DNA of 64,000 nt from the NCBI GenBank assembly GCA_037043015.1, contig CM073324.1, forward strand, positions 8,825,013 to 8,889,012, in the 5' to 3' direction. The translations under genes and the position numbers were made by a program. Positions 11,368-24,058 of this stretch are shown one piece after another. The notes under the pieces were generated by a model, which saw only the letters and a program-made list of their open reading frames with translations, made no database searches and was not told the DNA's origin. Source of the DNA: Bryum argenteum (taxonomy: Eukaryota > Streptophyta > Bryopsida > Bryales > Bryaceae). How positions within the stretch are numbered: the stretch's first letter is position 1; each line of letters starts with the position of its first letter.

Positions 11368-14300
11368 ATTTTTATAATATTTAAGAATTTAAGTGAGCAC
11401 TTTCATGAAATTGATACTATCATTTGAGAATGGGACTATTCGAAACTATCTTGGAAAATTTTACTTTTCATGCAAGGTGGCAACCGGTCATTTGCCTACA
11501 GATTTGTATATTGAGAATACTTTTATAAATATCATTGTTGAAGCCATGTATAAGTGTTTATAGGCAAAGTGTTACATTATCGTGAAAACATTCTCGGACC
11601 AAGAACTGATTTTTGAGCAAATTTTAAATGACTCTTATTATAAGTTAATAACAAAATTCTTGTTATGAGTAATTTAACTGTAAATTCAACTACAACTTCT
11701 ATCAAAAACGACTCTAGACTATAACAAAATGAAAGCCAACTAGTAAATAATGTTAGAATTTGATGCTAGAAAAAGGAGACACAACTCTTACAAGACTATA
11801 AGCTCTCCCATTTTTTAGTCTTTTGTATTAGATAGTGTAGCAAAAGACTATTACAATCACCATGTCGGTGACCTTTCTTTCTGATTGGTTGACCATTCAA
11901 GGATTGTGATTGGCTAACCTTTTAAGGGTTGTGATTGATCATCCTTTGAAGGGTTGTGATTGCTTGTAATCTTTGTTTTAATTTTTTTTTTTTTTTTTTT
12001 TTTTTCATTTGTACATACGTGAGTCTATATACTTATTACCAATACAAAAGACGTGCACTTGCGATCAACTAGGTTGGTCTAGCTCCACTTGTTTATTATT
12101 AAGACATCATTGCCAATCAAGTAACAATATTTTTTTAAGAACAAAACTCAACTAGAAAAGTAGAAAGTTGTTGACCTTCATTTTAAGAATACAATAGTAC
12201 AAAAAGACAAAGTATGTACAATTGTACACTAATGGCCAATTTATGTAATATTTATAATATCGGTTTTTTTAAGTTTTTAAATTAGCAAACATACTTTTGT
12301 CTCAACTTTGATATTTATTTAAATCGATACTAAATTTTTAGAGGATGGGCTTGCAATAGTAAAACTTTCCCCACGTTGTACAAAGTAAAAACATTCCTTG
12401 CACATTAATGCAAGCCACAAATTAGTTCTTTTGTGGATCAATTTCCCTTTAGTAATGGTAAATGCACACTTCAGTTTACATAAGATAAGATTTTTCCCTT
12501 AACGTTTTACTTACTCATTCGTTGCTACCATCATGAATACAAGATTTGCTATTTCTACCATTATGAATACAAGATTTGCCATTTCTGACAAGCTAGAGTA
12601 CTCTGTGAGGCATCTTGTCAAAAAACTTATAACCAAGTTTATTGGATGTTTATTGCTACCAACCTACATCAAAGTAATAGATTGCCTATTACAACTTCTT
12701 CAAGGCAGATTATAAATTTCAACGCCAAAAAAGCCACAAACTTGAAGAAAAGAAAGGCCTAATACAAACTATGGTCAAACTAATTCAATCAAGTATGTCA
12801 CTTAAATTTCTGGTAGTTAAGACCAATAACAACAATCTTAGAATAGAGCCCAAGTGAATAGATTTGAATCATGCATCCATTAGACACTGGGTTGAGATCC
12901 TCTTAGGCTTGTCAACGATATATTTAAGACAATAAGACAATTTCACTAAGAATAACAAAGCAAAGGGCAACACTTTCTGAGTATTTCCATCTTATGTGAT
13001 TCATAGTATGATGACAAGATGTCACCTATGTCCAACACTCTACTATTTGAAATAAGCTTCTTATGTCATTCAAATTAATCCGTACATTATGAGGAGCCCA
13101 AAAAAAGTTGATTTGATTTTGATCGAGATCTTTTTGACTTTATTTTTAGCCTAAAAGGTTCAAAGTTTCTGCATATCATAGCACATTGTCATATCTTTCC
13201 AACAAGCCCACTCAAACCTAAAAATCCCTCATACTTTAGGGGATATTCCTTCTCAAAGTATAAAAGCGCAATGAGGGCCATGCATGTTGAAATTTGAACT
13301 AAACCACAATATATGCTTGTATATTCTCAAAATGTACTTATAATCAATTAGGGAGCGGAAAATTTAATTCATTTATTTTAATATTGAGATTTTGGTCAAG
13401 TCTTTTTTTACAAACACGTAAAAGATGTACTAAGGCATAAATTCATAATTCATGTTCTTAAAAGATATTCCTTCACCTATCATTTTTACTCAATAAGTAG
13501 GCCTTTATATTTGAATTCAGATACCTCCATGTAAAAATCAACCATTTTTTTGGGTTTCATAGATTCTATGAGGGTAAATTGTATAGACATATTCCTTACT
13601 CACTTAGAAAAAAAACTACTCTCTCAAGTTTACTTCTAATGTTGGTTTCTTTGACCCTCAAAATATTGCCTTCCCTTTCTACGACAAGGGGGAAAAACTA
13701 TTCCTTCAATATTGAACATTTTGATCTTACGAGTAGTGAGAAATTGAATTTTAATCCCTGGTGAACATGAACATGTAAAAGTTAGATTCTAGATGCCACG
13801 ATTACATACTTCAAAATACATCCCAAAATGAAAAGTCTCACTTGACAGTATCATAGGGGTCTATTAAGTATAACCCCTATTTAAGCCAAAAAGAACATCT
13901 ATAAAAAGAAAGTGGCATAGGTGATAATGAAGATTACTTGTTAAGATCTCAACCATACAAACTTGTAATAGAATTATTATAGGTCTTGTGGACCAAGTTT
14001 CGAGTCATGAGGCCTCATAGATTGAGAGATCGTAACGTATTAGTACTTCAAAGATTTTATCATTTTCACTTTGATGTGGAAATGCTACCAATATTCCTTT
14101 TGCAATTAAAAATTCACCAACTAGAAAAATGTTTGCCTTCATCATAGCAACGCCTTTGTCCAAAACAATTCCAAAATTTTACAAAAGAAAAATAGTCCAA
14201 AATTAGACCCCTTTGTACTCAAACTCATGCGTTATCTTCAATACATCCTTGATCCTTTCAAGGTTTCTACCACTAAAACTAGACTCTAATTCGAAGCCAA

Positions 14301-16144
14301 CTTTTCAATAAATAGAGTTGGGATTTAACAATGGATGAAGGAGATATAGCTCCTCAAATATCATCCATTTTCTCACTTTTTCATCGACAAAACGTCATTG
14401 CAAACCCAATAGCAAAAGTATTTAAATCAAGACCTTCCAACCAGAAACTTTTTAAGGATCATCTTAGGATCATGATCAAGAAAAGAAAAAAAATAAAAGA
14501 AAAAACTAAGAAATAAAATATGAGAAACTATTTCCAAATTCACATAATTGGCTTGCAATGGTAAAACGTGCCCCATGCTTGGAAACCCAAAAACAAGAGC
14601 TCTTTTCCCTTAAATGCATGCCATTAAATTCATACTTTATTCTATGAGTGTGCAAGTTTTAACACACAAACTAAAATTGATTTGAAATTTAGCCCGAGTG
14701 GTTTCATCCAAATCAAACCTGGAATGAACAACTTATGGCTCTTCAATGTTGTTGCTTTCTATCCACAATGTCGTTCTTCTACATTCGGCGCGTTTAGGGG
14801 GTACGGGTGAAGCCTAACTTCGGGCCTTGAAAGCTTAGGGGAAAATTTGCTATACACCATATAATATTATCTTTGAACATTAAAGATCCTTATCTTGCAA
14901 TGTCATGTGGGCTCACACATAAAGTTATGAGGATTCTACCTGAATGAGTACCTAATTATTCTTGCAGCATCCTATGAAGCATTAACACTACACTTTTCCC
15001 AAAAATTAAAATGCTTATGAACCCAATGGGCCTTACTTCAATAATGAGCAATTATGTACAGGCAAATTTACTCTGAAAATCCTGAGGTTTCTGAGGTTTT
15101 GGTCATGCCACTTAAAGGTGTTAAAATTAATATATTTTGCTCAATTTTTTTCGGAGGCTGCATAATCCTATTTTCTAGACGTGGTAAACCTTTTGAGGTC
15201 AATTTCATAATTCTTTTGTCTTCTACAGCACTTTCAGTTTTACTGTGCCCAAAAGGACAGTTCGGGCATGCCTCTGCACCGACGAGAGCTTGGCTAAAAT
15301 TTGGGGCACATATTTGGGTAAGGGAGGATTGTTGGTTAGTGCATAGTGGTTGAAAATTGCGGTTTTCTACTTTCAAGCTCCCAAAAACACACGGACAATT
15401 AGGAATTAAGCAAAGGTTTAGTGGCAAAAGCATCTTGTCAATAAAATCCCTCAATGATGGTAGGTGTTACAATCCCGAGGTGTGTTTTTATTTTATTTTT
15501 TAAATGGAAGGTGAATACCAACTAGTAAACTTTAAGGGGGCAATATGATTGATGAGAGGGGCCACATAAAGGCCCAATAGTGACATGTATGTAAGCTCTA
15601 TGATTGAGCTCTTTTATTTTTTTTGTGGATGCTTCAATGAATGTTGTTGCCAGAGGCGAGCTTATTTAACCTCTTCATTTACATATCCCCCTTCTTAATT
15701 AATTCTATGCATGGCTTGATTAGCTAGACAATAGACTAATCAGGAATTGTGAAGGCAATTAAGGAGTACCAATTAATTTAATCAATTGTTTTGCATGGAA
15801 CAATGTTTGTCAACTCACTTCACTTAAGGCTGCCAGCTCAGTCTTCAAGTTGATACCACAATATTTGTGGATCCACAATTATATTTACACTTTTATTTGT
15901 TATATACTTGGGCTGACTTTTTGAAATATTTATGTAGAGGATTTTAATTCACCTAAGCTTGTGTGAAAATTGAATTTGTCTTTATGTAAAAATGCTGGAA
16001 CTTGGTTATTTTGAAGGTTAATAGGTTGAAGGTTAATAGGTTGAAGGATTTTTGAAGGTTAATAGGTTCAAATCCTCTCTCTCAATAAGGGACATATTAC
16101 ATGGGGAGTGGAGGGCAACAAATCTAGGAGCCAATTCATTCACA
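11368..16144. other. AT-rich stretch without a supported gene
   Basis: There are only short, AT-driven open frames. A poly-T run lies at about 11,978-12,006. No paired repeats long enough to define an element were found by eye. Confidence 0.55.
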
Positions 16145-16185
16145 TTCTCAGCCCAATTGGCTCCATGGGCCACTCTGAGAACACA

Positions 16186-16434
16186 TTAACCCCTAAAGGT
16201 TCTTGATGCAAAATTGTAAAAATGAACATTCCCTTACTTCAGGCCTAAAAACTCTCAATCTAAGAATTATTTGGAAGATCCAACCGTAGGATCTTGAAGT
16301 TAACTTAACCTTCCACTCACTTGCCAAAATTGAACCATTGTTTCTTCTTCATTTGTGAGATTATAATGGTCAAAGTTGGCTGAATTTTGGACTCCGTAAA
16401 GCAGTTTTCGCTTTCCTGGACCTTTAGGGGTTAA
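16186..16434. mobile_element. MITE with TTAA target duplication (piggyBac-like ends)
   Basis: TTAA at 16186-16189 is followed by CCCCTAAAGG; the right end reads CCTTTAGGGG followed by TTAA at 16431-16434. The terminal inverted repeat is at least 10 bp. The corresponding place in the second tandem copy lacks the insert. TTAA duplications with CCC...GGG termini are typical of piggyBac-type elements (family knowledge); no transposase is inside. Confidence 0.75.
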
Positions 16435-18076
16435 ACAGTCAAGACAATGGGAGTCAATTCCCCATGTATAAAGCTGATTTGTAAAAAAAAAAAAAAAAAA
16501 AAAAAAGGCATGGGGACAATTCAGAAGGCCATGAGGCTTATTTGTATTATTAGCTAGAATCCATGTTTTTGATCTGTTCACAATAAGACATTCTAGTGAG
16601 ATAATGAAATTGTATTGAAATTAAGCAACCAACTTTAGCCCATGAATTGGCCTACCATTCTCGTATCTTCAAACTTTTGGGTTGGGGGTTGTGTCATAAG
16701 TTATCCCACACCTATTATAATGTAATTTCGGAAAAAGTGGCCTTCACTCCTCATATAAAGCCCTTCGGGCCAACTTCAAGAATTAGACAAATTACAAATG
16801 AAGATTTTGCCATAATTTGGCATCTGTCATCAATGGCTTGGCCCCTCATGTAAATGACTAAAGTGGCCTTAAGGATAGTTGAGGTAGTGTTGTTCATTTG
16901 AGGTCTTGCCTTTGCAACTTCAGGTTAGAACTAGGGTTAGAACTCTTTATCCTAGGAATTATATCATTAGATATCTAAAAATTAGGTTTGAAAAATGTGT
17001 TTCAATCTAGTAAAAAATTGATTTGTTTGATTTGTTTTCAAGTACATTATAGAGACAATGTGTTTATGTCTTTGAAGGAGGTGAGCCTATCAACCTATAA
17101 TGTTTGTCATCATGGAAAGCAAGCCCCTAGAATGTTTGCACGAATGTTTGCATAAACATAAGAAACAATATTTTTTTATTTCACATTTTTTTTGAGGTTA
17201 AAGTGTTGTTGGAGCAAGTTTTAGTATGATGCTTTATTACAAGCGTAGCAACAAAACATTGCAAATCCCATTCTCCTTTAGTTGTGAAGATGGGTTGTTT
17301 TACCAAGTCGTGGAATCATTATGTGACAAAAAATACTTGGTATAGATTTGAATCTCAAAATATTTTCTCAATAATTGTAGATGTTATACAAGTTTCGTAT
17401 ACTAAATTAGAAAGAATTTTTTTTTGATGACTTTGATTTTAGCATATGAAATTCGTAGTAAAATAGTTCAAAATTTTTTGAACATGGGGAATGTAACTAG
17501 AAGGATAGAAGAAGTGAAATCATCACTTTTGGACTCTTCTATAATCTGCTATAAATTCTTTGAAACAAGACTTATAGGTGTTTTCTATGGTGCTCCAAAC
17601 CCACACCCTATCATGTTTGATGTGATTACATGCTACTCTTTACCCTTAAGTTGACTATCCTCAAAACTACCCTCTTTCAAAGCAAGATAAACTTTTTCAA
17701 TTTTTGGAAAAAATTTACAACTATGTAATTGTAGGATCTAGAACCTCACTTGTATTTGTATATGTACAATGGCAACCACAAATAGTTGTACAAGAGGAGT
17801 TTTAAAAAAAAAATACTTGCCAAATCTACATGATCTCTCATAAAATAACAAGAACACAACCACAAGCACGTATAGTTGCAACAAGCATAAAACACAAAGT
17901 TTTCAATAAAAATATGAATTAAAAAAATACACAATAATTCAAATGTGTAACAAGCCTGTACAATTCTTTATGGTCAAATTGATTTTTATTGCATATCAAC
18001 TATAGAAAATAAGACTAAAAATTACTAAACACCTTTATAACTCAATAATTCAACTCATAAGCACTCACAAACACTA

Positions 18077-19444
18077 TCACCGTGTGTGGCCACCTCTTGC
18101 ATGGTAGACATCAAGAGCTCTTTGAGGCATAGAGCGTATTAACTTCCTAACAACATTAGGCTCTATACCGTACCAAATTTCTTGGATCTTCTCCCATAAG
18201 TCACTTTTACTAGTTGGTTTCCTTGTAGACCTTCTCAAACAACGATCTACTTCATTCCAAAGATGCTCTATTGGATTGAGATCAGAACTGATATTTAATT
18301 AATTATGGACTTATTTCGAACCTATGGACTTTTTGCAACTAATGAAGAACCTTGGTTTTATCGGCGGCCAGCCGACACATCCCCATATCTGCGACTTTCA
18401 AAAGGTCACAACTCCCTCAATTTTTGTCCAAATCAAACATATGAGGTGTTTTTTGACATCTACATTTTCTGTAGATATCAAAAAACACCTCATATGTTTA
18501 ATTTGGACAAAAATTGACTGAGTTATGACCTTTCAAAGATTACGGATGGTGTCTCAAGGTTATATCGGCGGACAACCGACATTATTTCTGGACTATGAAT
18601 TTGTCCATAATTAGTTAAATATCAGATTCAGGTGATTGTGGACGGTGTCCAATAAGCTCAAACTTTTGAGCACGCAACCACTCTACAACATAATGTGCAG
18701 TATGCTTTGGGTCATTATCATGCTGGAAAATAACCTCATCCTCTTCTAAACCTTGCATCTGTATAGTACCCATAAGTTCCGTCTCTAAAATGTTGCGATA
18801 TACATATTTATCCATCTTCCCTTCAATCAGGTGAAGCTTGCCAACTCCTTCCCAAGTCATACAACCCCAAACCATTATGTTTCCTCCTTCATGTTTGACT
18901 GTAGATTGCACATGCTGATCTAAAAGACGATCTCCACTCTTTCTCCAACAATATTGACGTCCATTGAGCCAAAAAGATTGAATTTAGACTCATCAGAAAA
19001 AATGACATGAGCCCAAAACTCCCAATCTGCATGCTTGTACTTCTTTGCCCACTACAAACGACGTGCTCGATGTTTCTTTGTCAAAAGTGACTTCTTGGTC
19101 TTCACGCATGCTGTCAACCCTTGCCTCCGCAGGCTCCTTTTCACCGTATTATCACTCAATTGGAAGCCCTTAGATCGTAACACTCTTCCTATAGCTGCGG
19201 CTGTGCTAGTATTTGGATTATTTAATCTCTTCACAATGCCACGGTCACCGCGTTCATCTAGAATTCTAGGTCTACCAGGTGAAGTTTTATCTGTTAAACT
19301 CTCTCTCTCACGGAACCTTCGCACTATGTCAGAAGAAGTGCTTCGAGGAATGCCCAAAACTGCAGAAATCTGGCCATATGAGTTGCCTCGCTCAAACATC
19401 TCAAGAATTGCCCTTTGTTGATTCTCAGACCTTCTAGGAGCCAT
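18077..19444 (-). pseudogene. Tc1-like DDE transposase, broken
   Basis: Translation from ATG 19444 (MAPRRSENQQ) gives two helix-turn-helix regions, including YGQISAVLGIPRSTSSDIV with the GRPR-like SPGRPRILD following, then the catalytic core: first Asp in FSDESKFNLFG, second Asp in HDNDPKHTAHY, and Glu in LNPIEHLWNEVDR. By eye about 36 residues separate the second Asp and the Glu. It ends with HARGGHTR at the stop 18077-18079. Lesions are an in-frame TAG near 19,052 where relatives would have Gln (RRL*WAKK), a one-base frameshift near 18,960 (after NLFGS), and a 334-bp insertion between the last Asp-containing motif and the Glu motif. It cannot make active enzyme. Tc1-type elements are common in animals and fungi and less so in plants. 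Confidence 0.88.
18287..18620. mobile_element. Palindromic foldback element inside the Tc1 transposase
   Basis: The insert is bounded by a 6-bp direct repeat ATCAGA (18281-18286 and 18621-18626). Removing the insert and one repeat restores the reading SPESDLNPIE. Its arms are inverted copies: TATTTAATTAATTATGGAC at the left mirrors the right end, and the centre (near 18,435-18,500) is a long perfect-looking hairpin around a short loop. It is a non-coding foldback/MITE-like element of unassigned family. Confidence 0.85.
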
Positions 19445-21036
19445 AGTGAATCACCAAAGGCCTCTCCAAATCATACAGAAAAAATCTAAAACCAAAAGCC
19501 TCACAAGTGCAATTGTAATGAGAAGATTGTGGTGTCTACAACTGATGTGCATATAAAGTTGTACACACCCCTTCACGATTTTTGCATGAATAATTTCTAC
19601 AAGTGACAAAGTTTTGGGGAGTCCATATTAATTAGGTGCCATGTGGTGTATCAATTAATGCTAACCCAAAAAATCTCCTGTAAACCCACTTACTAAGCTA
19701 CAGTCAGCACCTGTTGAAGTGATGGGCCACTGTCCGAAGACTTTTGGTCGCCACTGTATGTCAAAGCTTAAACTCAAATTTGAGAAAATCATAAAATGAA
19801 AATCACTCATTGTAAAAGGGGCAAGTAGTGTTTTGAGAACCAAAGTTACCAATTTGGTAGAAAATTTGACATGAGGCTCTCAAAGTTCTTGTACTTAGGT
19901 GAGTCAAGAATATGTATATGCAAGTTTTACCCTCATACGACCAATAGATCTCAAATAAACGTTTGATTTTTAACATGGGGGTATGTTATCAATCCAAATA
20001 CATAGGTTGATTTCGACAATAAATAGACAAATGATTAAAATTTGAAATATATATCCATATGGTGAGATCATGCCTTGGAACTTTTTCTACATGCACGGAA
20101 AGCAATATTTGAGAAAAAAGTAAAATCTCAAGTTTTGGTGAATTTTTGAAGGTACTGCAATTTAATTGATTCTTATGAAATAAAGGAGCATATACTTGGA
20201 GTTTTCGCGTGCCTTGATAATTTTTTCAAACTTCAACCTTGAATACCTCCCAAATATGAGGAAATGTTAAAGCATGAAAAGGAATCTCTCAGAAAGGTGA
20301 CTGTTTACAACTCTACAACGTGCAAAGGGTTCCAACATGGCTCAAATAGTGATGCGAACCTGTTACTTGTCATTCACAGATTCTATGACAACCTCATTCC
20401 ACCTCTGATGTGAACGAGTCAACCTGGATTTCCTTTTCGGGCTTGTTAACAGTCACTTCTATTCACAAGATTCTCGCACGGGTTTTTTCCACCTGTGATG
20501 TAAACAAGTGACAGGATTCTATTTACAAGATTCCACCAATGAGATCAACTGGTCACTTCTATCCACCTCCGTCGTGAATTATTGCCCCTTCTACAAGATT
20601 CCAGTTCTATTGTTTGTAAATCAGTGCCATGTAAGTTTGAAACTATACAGCAAATTACTTCAAATTGAACAACTCCATAACCACCATGATGTTATGTTCC
20701 TTTAAGAGGTATAAACTAGTTCGGGGATTGATCAAGGTCATCTAGGAGTTGTATGAGAATTGTAATCGTGACAGTTGGGACCTTTAAAAACTATTCAAAC
20801 CCCAAATTTAACATAAGAGAAAAGAGAATTATTTTTAAAGAGCCGTAACTTCTTTCTTCATCAGAAGTCTCATTTTGACGAATCTACCTCCATTTTAGAG
20901 CACTCCCGTTTAGGAAGTAGTCTCCTCCCACTGGTCGAAACGGTTGACAAGCAGATTGTGCTTCAGAATCCCAACATGAGTGAATGTTTATACTAATCTT
21001 AATTTGGATGCATCACGAGGCCACCACTCCCTGAAC

Positions 21037-21277
21037 TTAACCCTTAAACATCATATGCTTTCCTGATACCACACCCAAAATCTCTTTTAAACTCCATTTT
21101 TAGCATTGTTCTATTTTTAATTTGCTTGAGCTCTATTCTAAGAAAGTATAGATCTCTTTAAGGTGCTCAGTTTGGAATTCTAAGAACTCCATTTGGTATA
21201 ATGGAGTGTAAGTTATGAGCAAGATTCTCTCAAAAAAAACCCAACCCCTCGGGCTGGGTCTGACGTTTAAGGGTTAA
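21037..21277. mobile_element. MITE with TTAA target duplication
   Basis: TTAA 21037-21040 is followed by CCCTTAAAC; the right end reads GTTTAAGGG then TTAA 21274-21277. The second tandem copy has a single TTAA at the matching place (after 'cactccctgaa'), so this is an insertion and not a deletion in the other copy. It is related to the elements at 21468 and 21834. Confidence 0.78.
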
Positions 21278-21467
21278 TTGAACTTGAAGTTTTTGCTATT
21301 GCAAGTGCAGCACTTCAAAAGTATCAGAGGAAGGGACCGCACAATGAAAGTAAAACTGCGTAACAATGTCCCGGAGAAGCTCCATTGCTTTGCCTCTCAC
21401 AAAAACACCACCACTGGAAAGTGTTCGGAACGTCTTTCCCTTCAGATCAACTGAATCAACAGATTCG

Positions 21468-21837
21468 TTAACCCTTAAACGCCCAAGCAAACCCGAGGGG
21501 CTTGATTCCAACAAAATCTTCCCTCTAGCTCTTACTGTACTCAACTTTTCACTTATATTTTGATGTCAAACTGGTCACCTTCTTCTGATGCATTGAGAAA
21601 GTAAAATTTTACAATTCAAATCACAATTTGTATAAATGATTTTGTGCTTTGAAAGGATTGTGGTAGGTAGGTTGGGGTTGTACATAACCTTGTAGGAGGT
21701 TGCAAGCTCATCATTGATTGGATCATTCATGATGCCCAAGTTCAAAAAGTGCACTATTCGTGATGCCCAAGTCCAAAAGACGTTGTGATGCAATTTTGGG
21801 CTGCCCGTTTCAGACCCCATGGGCGTTTAAGGGTTAA
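21468..21837. mobile_element. MITE with TTAA target duplication, abutting another
   Basis: TTAA 21468-21471 is followed by CCCTTAAACG; the right end is CGTTTAAGGG then TTAA 21834-21837. It shares its right-hand TTAA with the next element, so one of the two inserted at the duplicated TTAA of the other. Copy 2 of the tandem unit has neither. Confidence 0.78.
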
Positions 21838-22104
21838 CCCTTAATTGACATCACTGTTTTCTACAGGTTTGAGAAAAATGTGACCTCACTGTCCTTTGAC
21901 CATATTTTAGCATAGATAAGTAAATAAATTTGGAAATCCGGAATGGTGAGTGTCGAGCTAACTTGATTCTGTAAATATTTAAAAAAAAAAACGCCCACAT
22001 CGGGTAAAATCTCGAAATTTGCCACCGTTGAGGGTATGGAAGTTCTTATTCAGATTCTAGTGCCTTGCGGACCAATTTGGTCCGCTGTGTCAATAAAGGG
22101 TTAA
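21834..22104. mobile_element. MITE with TTAA target duplication, abutting another
   Basis: TTAA 21834-21837 is followed by CCCTTAATTGACA; the right end, reverse-complemented, reads TTAA then CCCTTTATTGACA (TTAA at 22101-22104). It is absent from tandem copy 2. The termini differ from the neighbouring MITE beyond the first few bases, so it is a separate subfamily. Confidence 0.72.
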
Positions 22105-22248
22105 ACTAGGAAATTTTCCATTCCCAAGGGAGTGCTTCGGTATCGGATTGATCGGATCATAATCCACATCATTTGTACCAAATTCTTCAAAACTTAGAAA
22201 TGTGTACACATCTTATTTTTTTATCATTTTTTCTTTTGTTTTCTACAG

Positions 22249-22489
22249 TGAGCTTCAGCTCAGTCTGAAATGTTGGAATATATGGAGATATGGTGCGATT
22301 ACGAACTTATAGTGCTCTTACTAAGAACATGCTTTGTGCGTACTCTTCAAAGGGTGATCCCATGCAATGTTCCGGATCAGTTCATGTCGAATGATGCAAA
22401 ACCTTCGACAATGAGCATGATTTCCTGCTCACAGTCTTAGGTATACCGCGAAGAAGAGAATGAATGCTACAGATATCCATTCGAAGGTG
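22249..22489 (+). pseudogene. Exon-like block, tandem copy 1
   Basis: A pyrimidine tract and TTCTACAG precede the block, as at a splice acceptor. One frame (starting near 22,290) reads SALTKNMLCAYSSKGDP and then meets a stop; the matching frame in copy 2 stays open further. No domain is recognised. It is probably a captured or decaying exon of the duplicated unit. Confidence 0.35.
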
Positions 22490-24058
22490 GAGAAATCTGA
22501 AATCTCGGAGCCCAATTGGCTCCATGCCTCCATGGGCCACTCCAAGAACACATTATACAATTAATAAAAAGTGGGGGCCAATTTCTCATGTTTAAAGCCC
22601 TTGGGCCAATTTGTAAGAAATAAAACAAAATAAATAAATCATGGGGACAATTCAGAAGGCCATGAGGCCAATTTGTATTCTTAGCTAAAATCCATGTTTT
22701 TGAGTTGTTCACAATTCAACATTCTAGTGAGATGATGATATTGTATTTAAATCAAGCAACGGCCTTTAGGCCAAGAATTGGCCTACCATTCTTGTATTCT
22801 CCAACTTTTGGAGTGGGGGTTGTGTCATAAGTTGTTCTCCACCTATCACGATATAATTTTAGAAATTGCCGTTGACTCCCTATGTAAAGCACTTTTGGAA
22901 AATTGTAAGAAATAGAGCAATTGGAAATGAGGATTTTGCTATGATTTGGCCTCATCAATGGCTTCGCCTCTCATGTAAAGTTCTAAAGTGGCTTTAAGGA
23001 AAGTTGAGGTTGTGATATTCATTTGAGGTCTTGCCTTTGCCACTTTACGCTAGAACTAGAGTTAGAATCCTTAACCCTGTGAATAATATCATTAGATATC
23101 AAGATATTAGATTTAGAAGATGTGTTTCAATCAAGGTAAAATATCGTTTGTTTGATTTGTTGTCAAGTACATCACAAAAATGATGTGTTTATGTTTTTGA
23201 AGAGGTGAGCTTTCAACCTGTAATGTTTAAGGGTTTTCAAAGTGAATTTCTATTGAGTTGGCATTTGGAAAGAAGGCAAAGCTTAATTTAAAACAAATAA
23301 CAGTTCACAACCAAAGAAATAACATTTACTAACTAATTGTTTCGGTTTACTGTATATTGTAGCTAAATTAGCCCTTCAGAACATTTGTTGTTTTCAAATG
23401 CTATAAGAGCTTTGAAGGTCTATGACTATTTTTTTGTCAAACGTTGCTTAATTAAAGCAATGTTAAGGTACTTGCTCAACTAATGTTTGCACAAGATTAA
23501 GCAACATATTATATAAAATAGCAACAATATTTTTCATTTCGCATGTTTGAGATTAAAGAGTTGCTCGTGCAAGTATTAGGATGATGTTTATTACAAAATG
23601 TAGCAACAAAACATTGCAAACCCCCCTCTTCTTTAGTTGTGAAGATGGATTGTTTTACAAAGTCGCGGAATCAATATGTGACTAAAAATACTATTTTTGT
23701 CACATGTGCTTGGTATGGATTTGAATCTCAAAATATTTTCTCAAGAATAATAGATGTTATACGAGTTTTTATACTAAATCAGAAAGAATGTCTTTTCATA
23801 ACTTTGATTTCAACATGGGAAATTTGTAGTAAAATAGTTTGAGAATGTTTTGAACATGGGAAAAGTAAGTGGAAGGACAAAAGAAGTGAAATCATAACTT
23901 TTGGACTTTTCTCCAATTTGCTTTGGATTCTTCAAAACAAGTATTATAGGTGTTTTTAATGGTGCCCTAAAACGGCACCCTATAATGTTCGACTTCATTA
24001 CATGATACTCTTAACGTTTAAGTCAATTATTCTTGAAAGTGCCCTCTTTAAAAGCAAG

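Larger units (their letters stand above)
17765..19758 (-). mobile_element. Tc1-type transposon, full length but disabled
   Basis: The left end reads TA then CAATGGCAACCACAAATAG. The right end, reverse-complemented, reads TA then CAGTGGCGACCAAAAGTCT. These are related terminal inverted repeats flanked by the TA duplication typical of Tc1/mariner. The second tandem copy preserves the empty site near 25,375-25,390, where the same flanks join around one TA. Inside is a transposase pseudogene on the minus strand, and within that a foldback insertion. The size without the insertion (about 1.65 kb) fits Tc1 elements. Confidence 0.85.
16145..22489. repeat. Tandem-duplicated unit, copy 1 (carries Tc1 element and four TTAA MITEs)
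   Basis: This copy aligns along its length with 22,490-27,483. Shared landmarks are 'agcccaattggctccatg' near 16,160, 'gggttgtgtcataagtt' near 16,685, 'acttgacatgaggctct' near 19,868, 'ttcccaagggagtgctt' near 22,120, and a terminal exon-like block from 22,249. Copy 1 is longer because it carries four TTAA-flanked MITEs (16186, 21037, 21468, 21834) and a Tc1-type element (17765-19758), none of which is in copy 2. The head-to-tail arrangement shows that one unit of about 3.7-4 kb was duplicated locally. The nature of the original unit is unknown. Confidence 0.8.

Noticed and set aside
15054..15454. Opposed open frames of about 100 and 128 codons
   Set aside because: No motif, no splice or start context, and neither frame shows better composition than the surrounding non-coding DNA.
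16060..16090. tRNA-like T-arm sequence (GGTTCAAATCC)
   Set aside because: No anticodon stem, D-arm or acceptor pairing around it; it lies in a short repeat of 'aaggttaataggttgaagg'.
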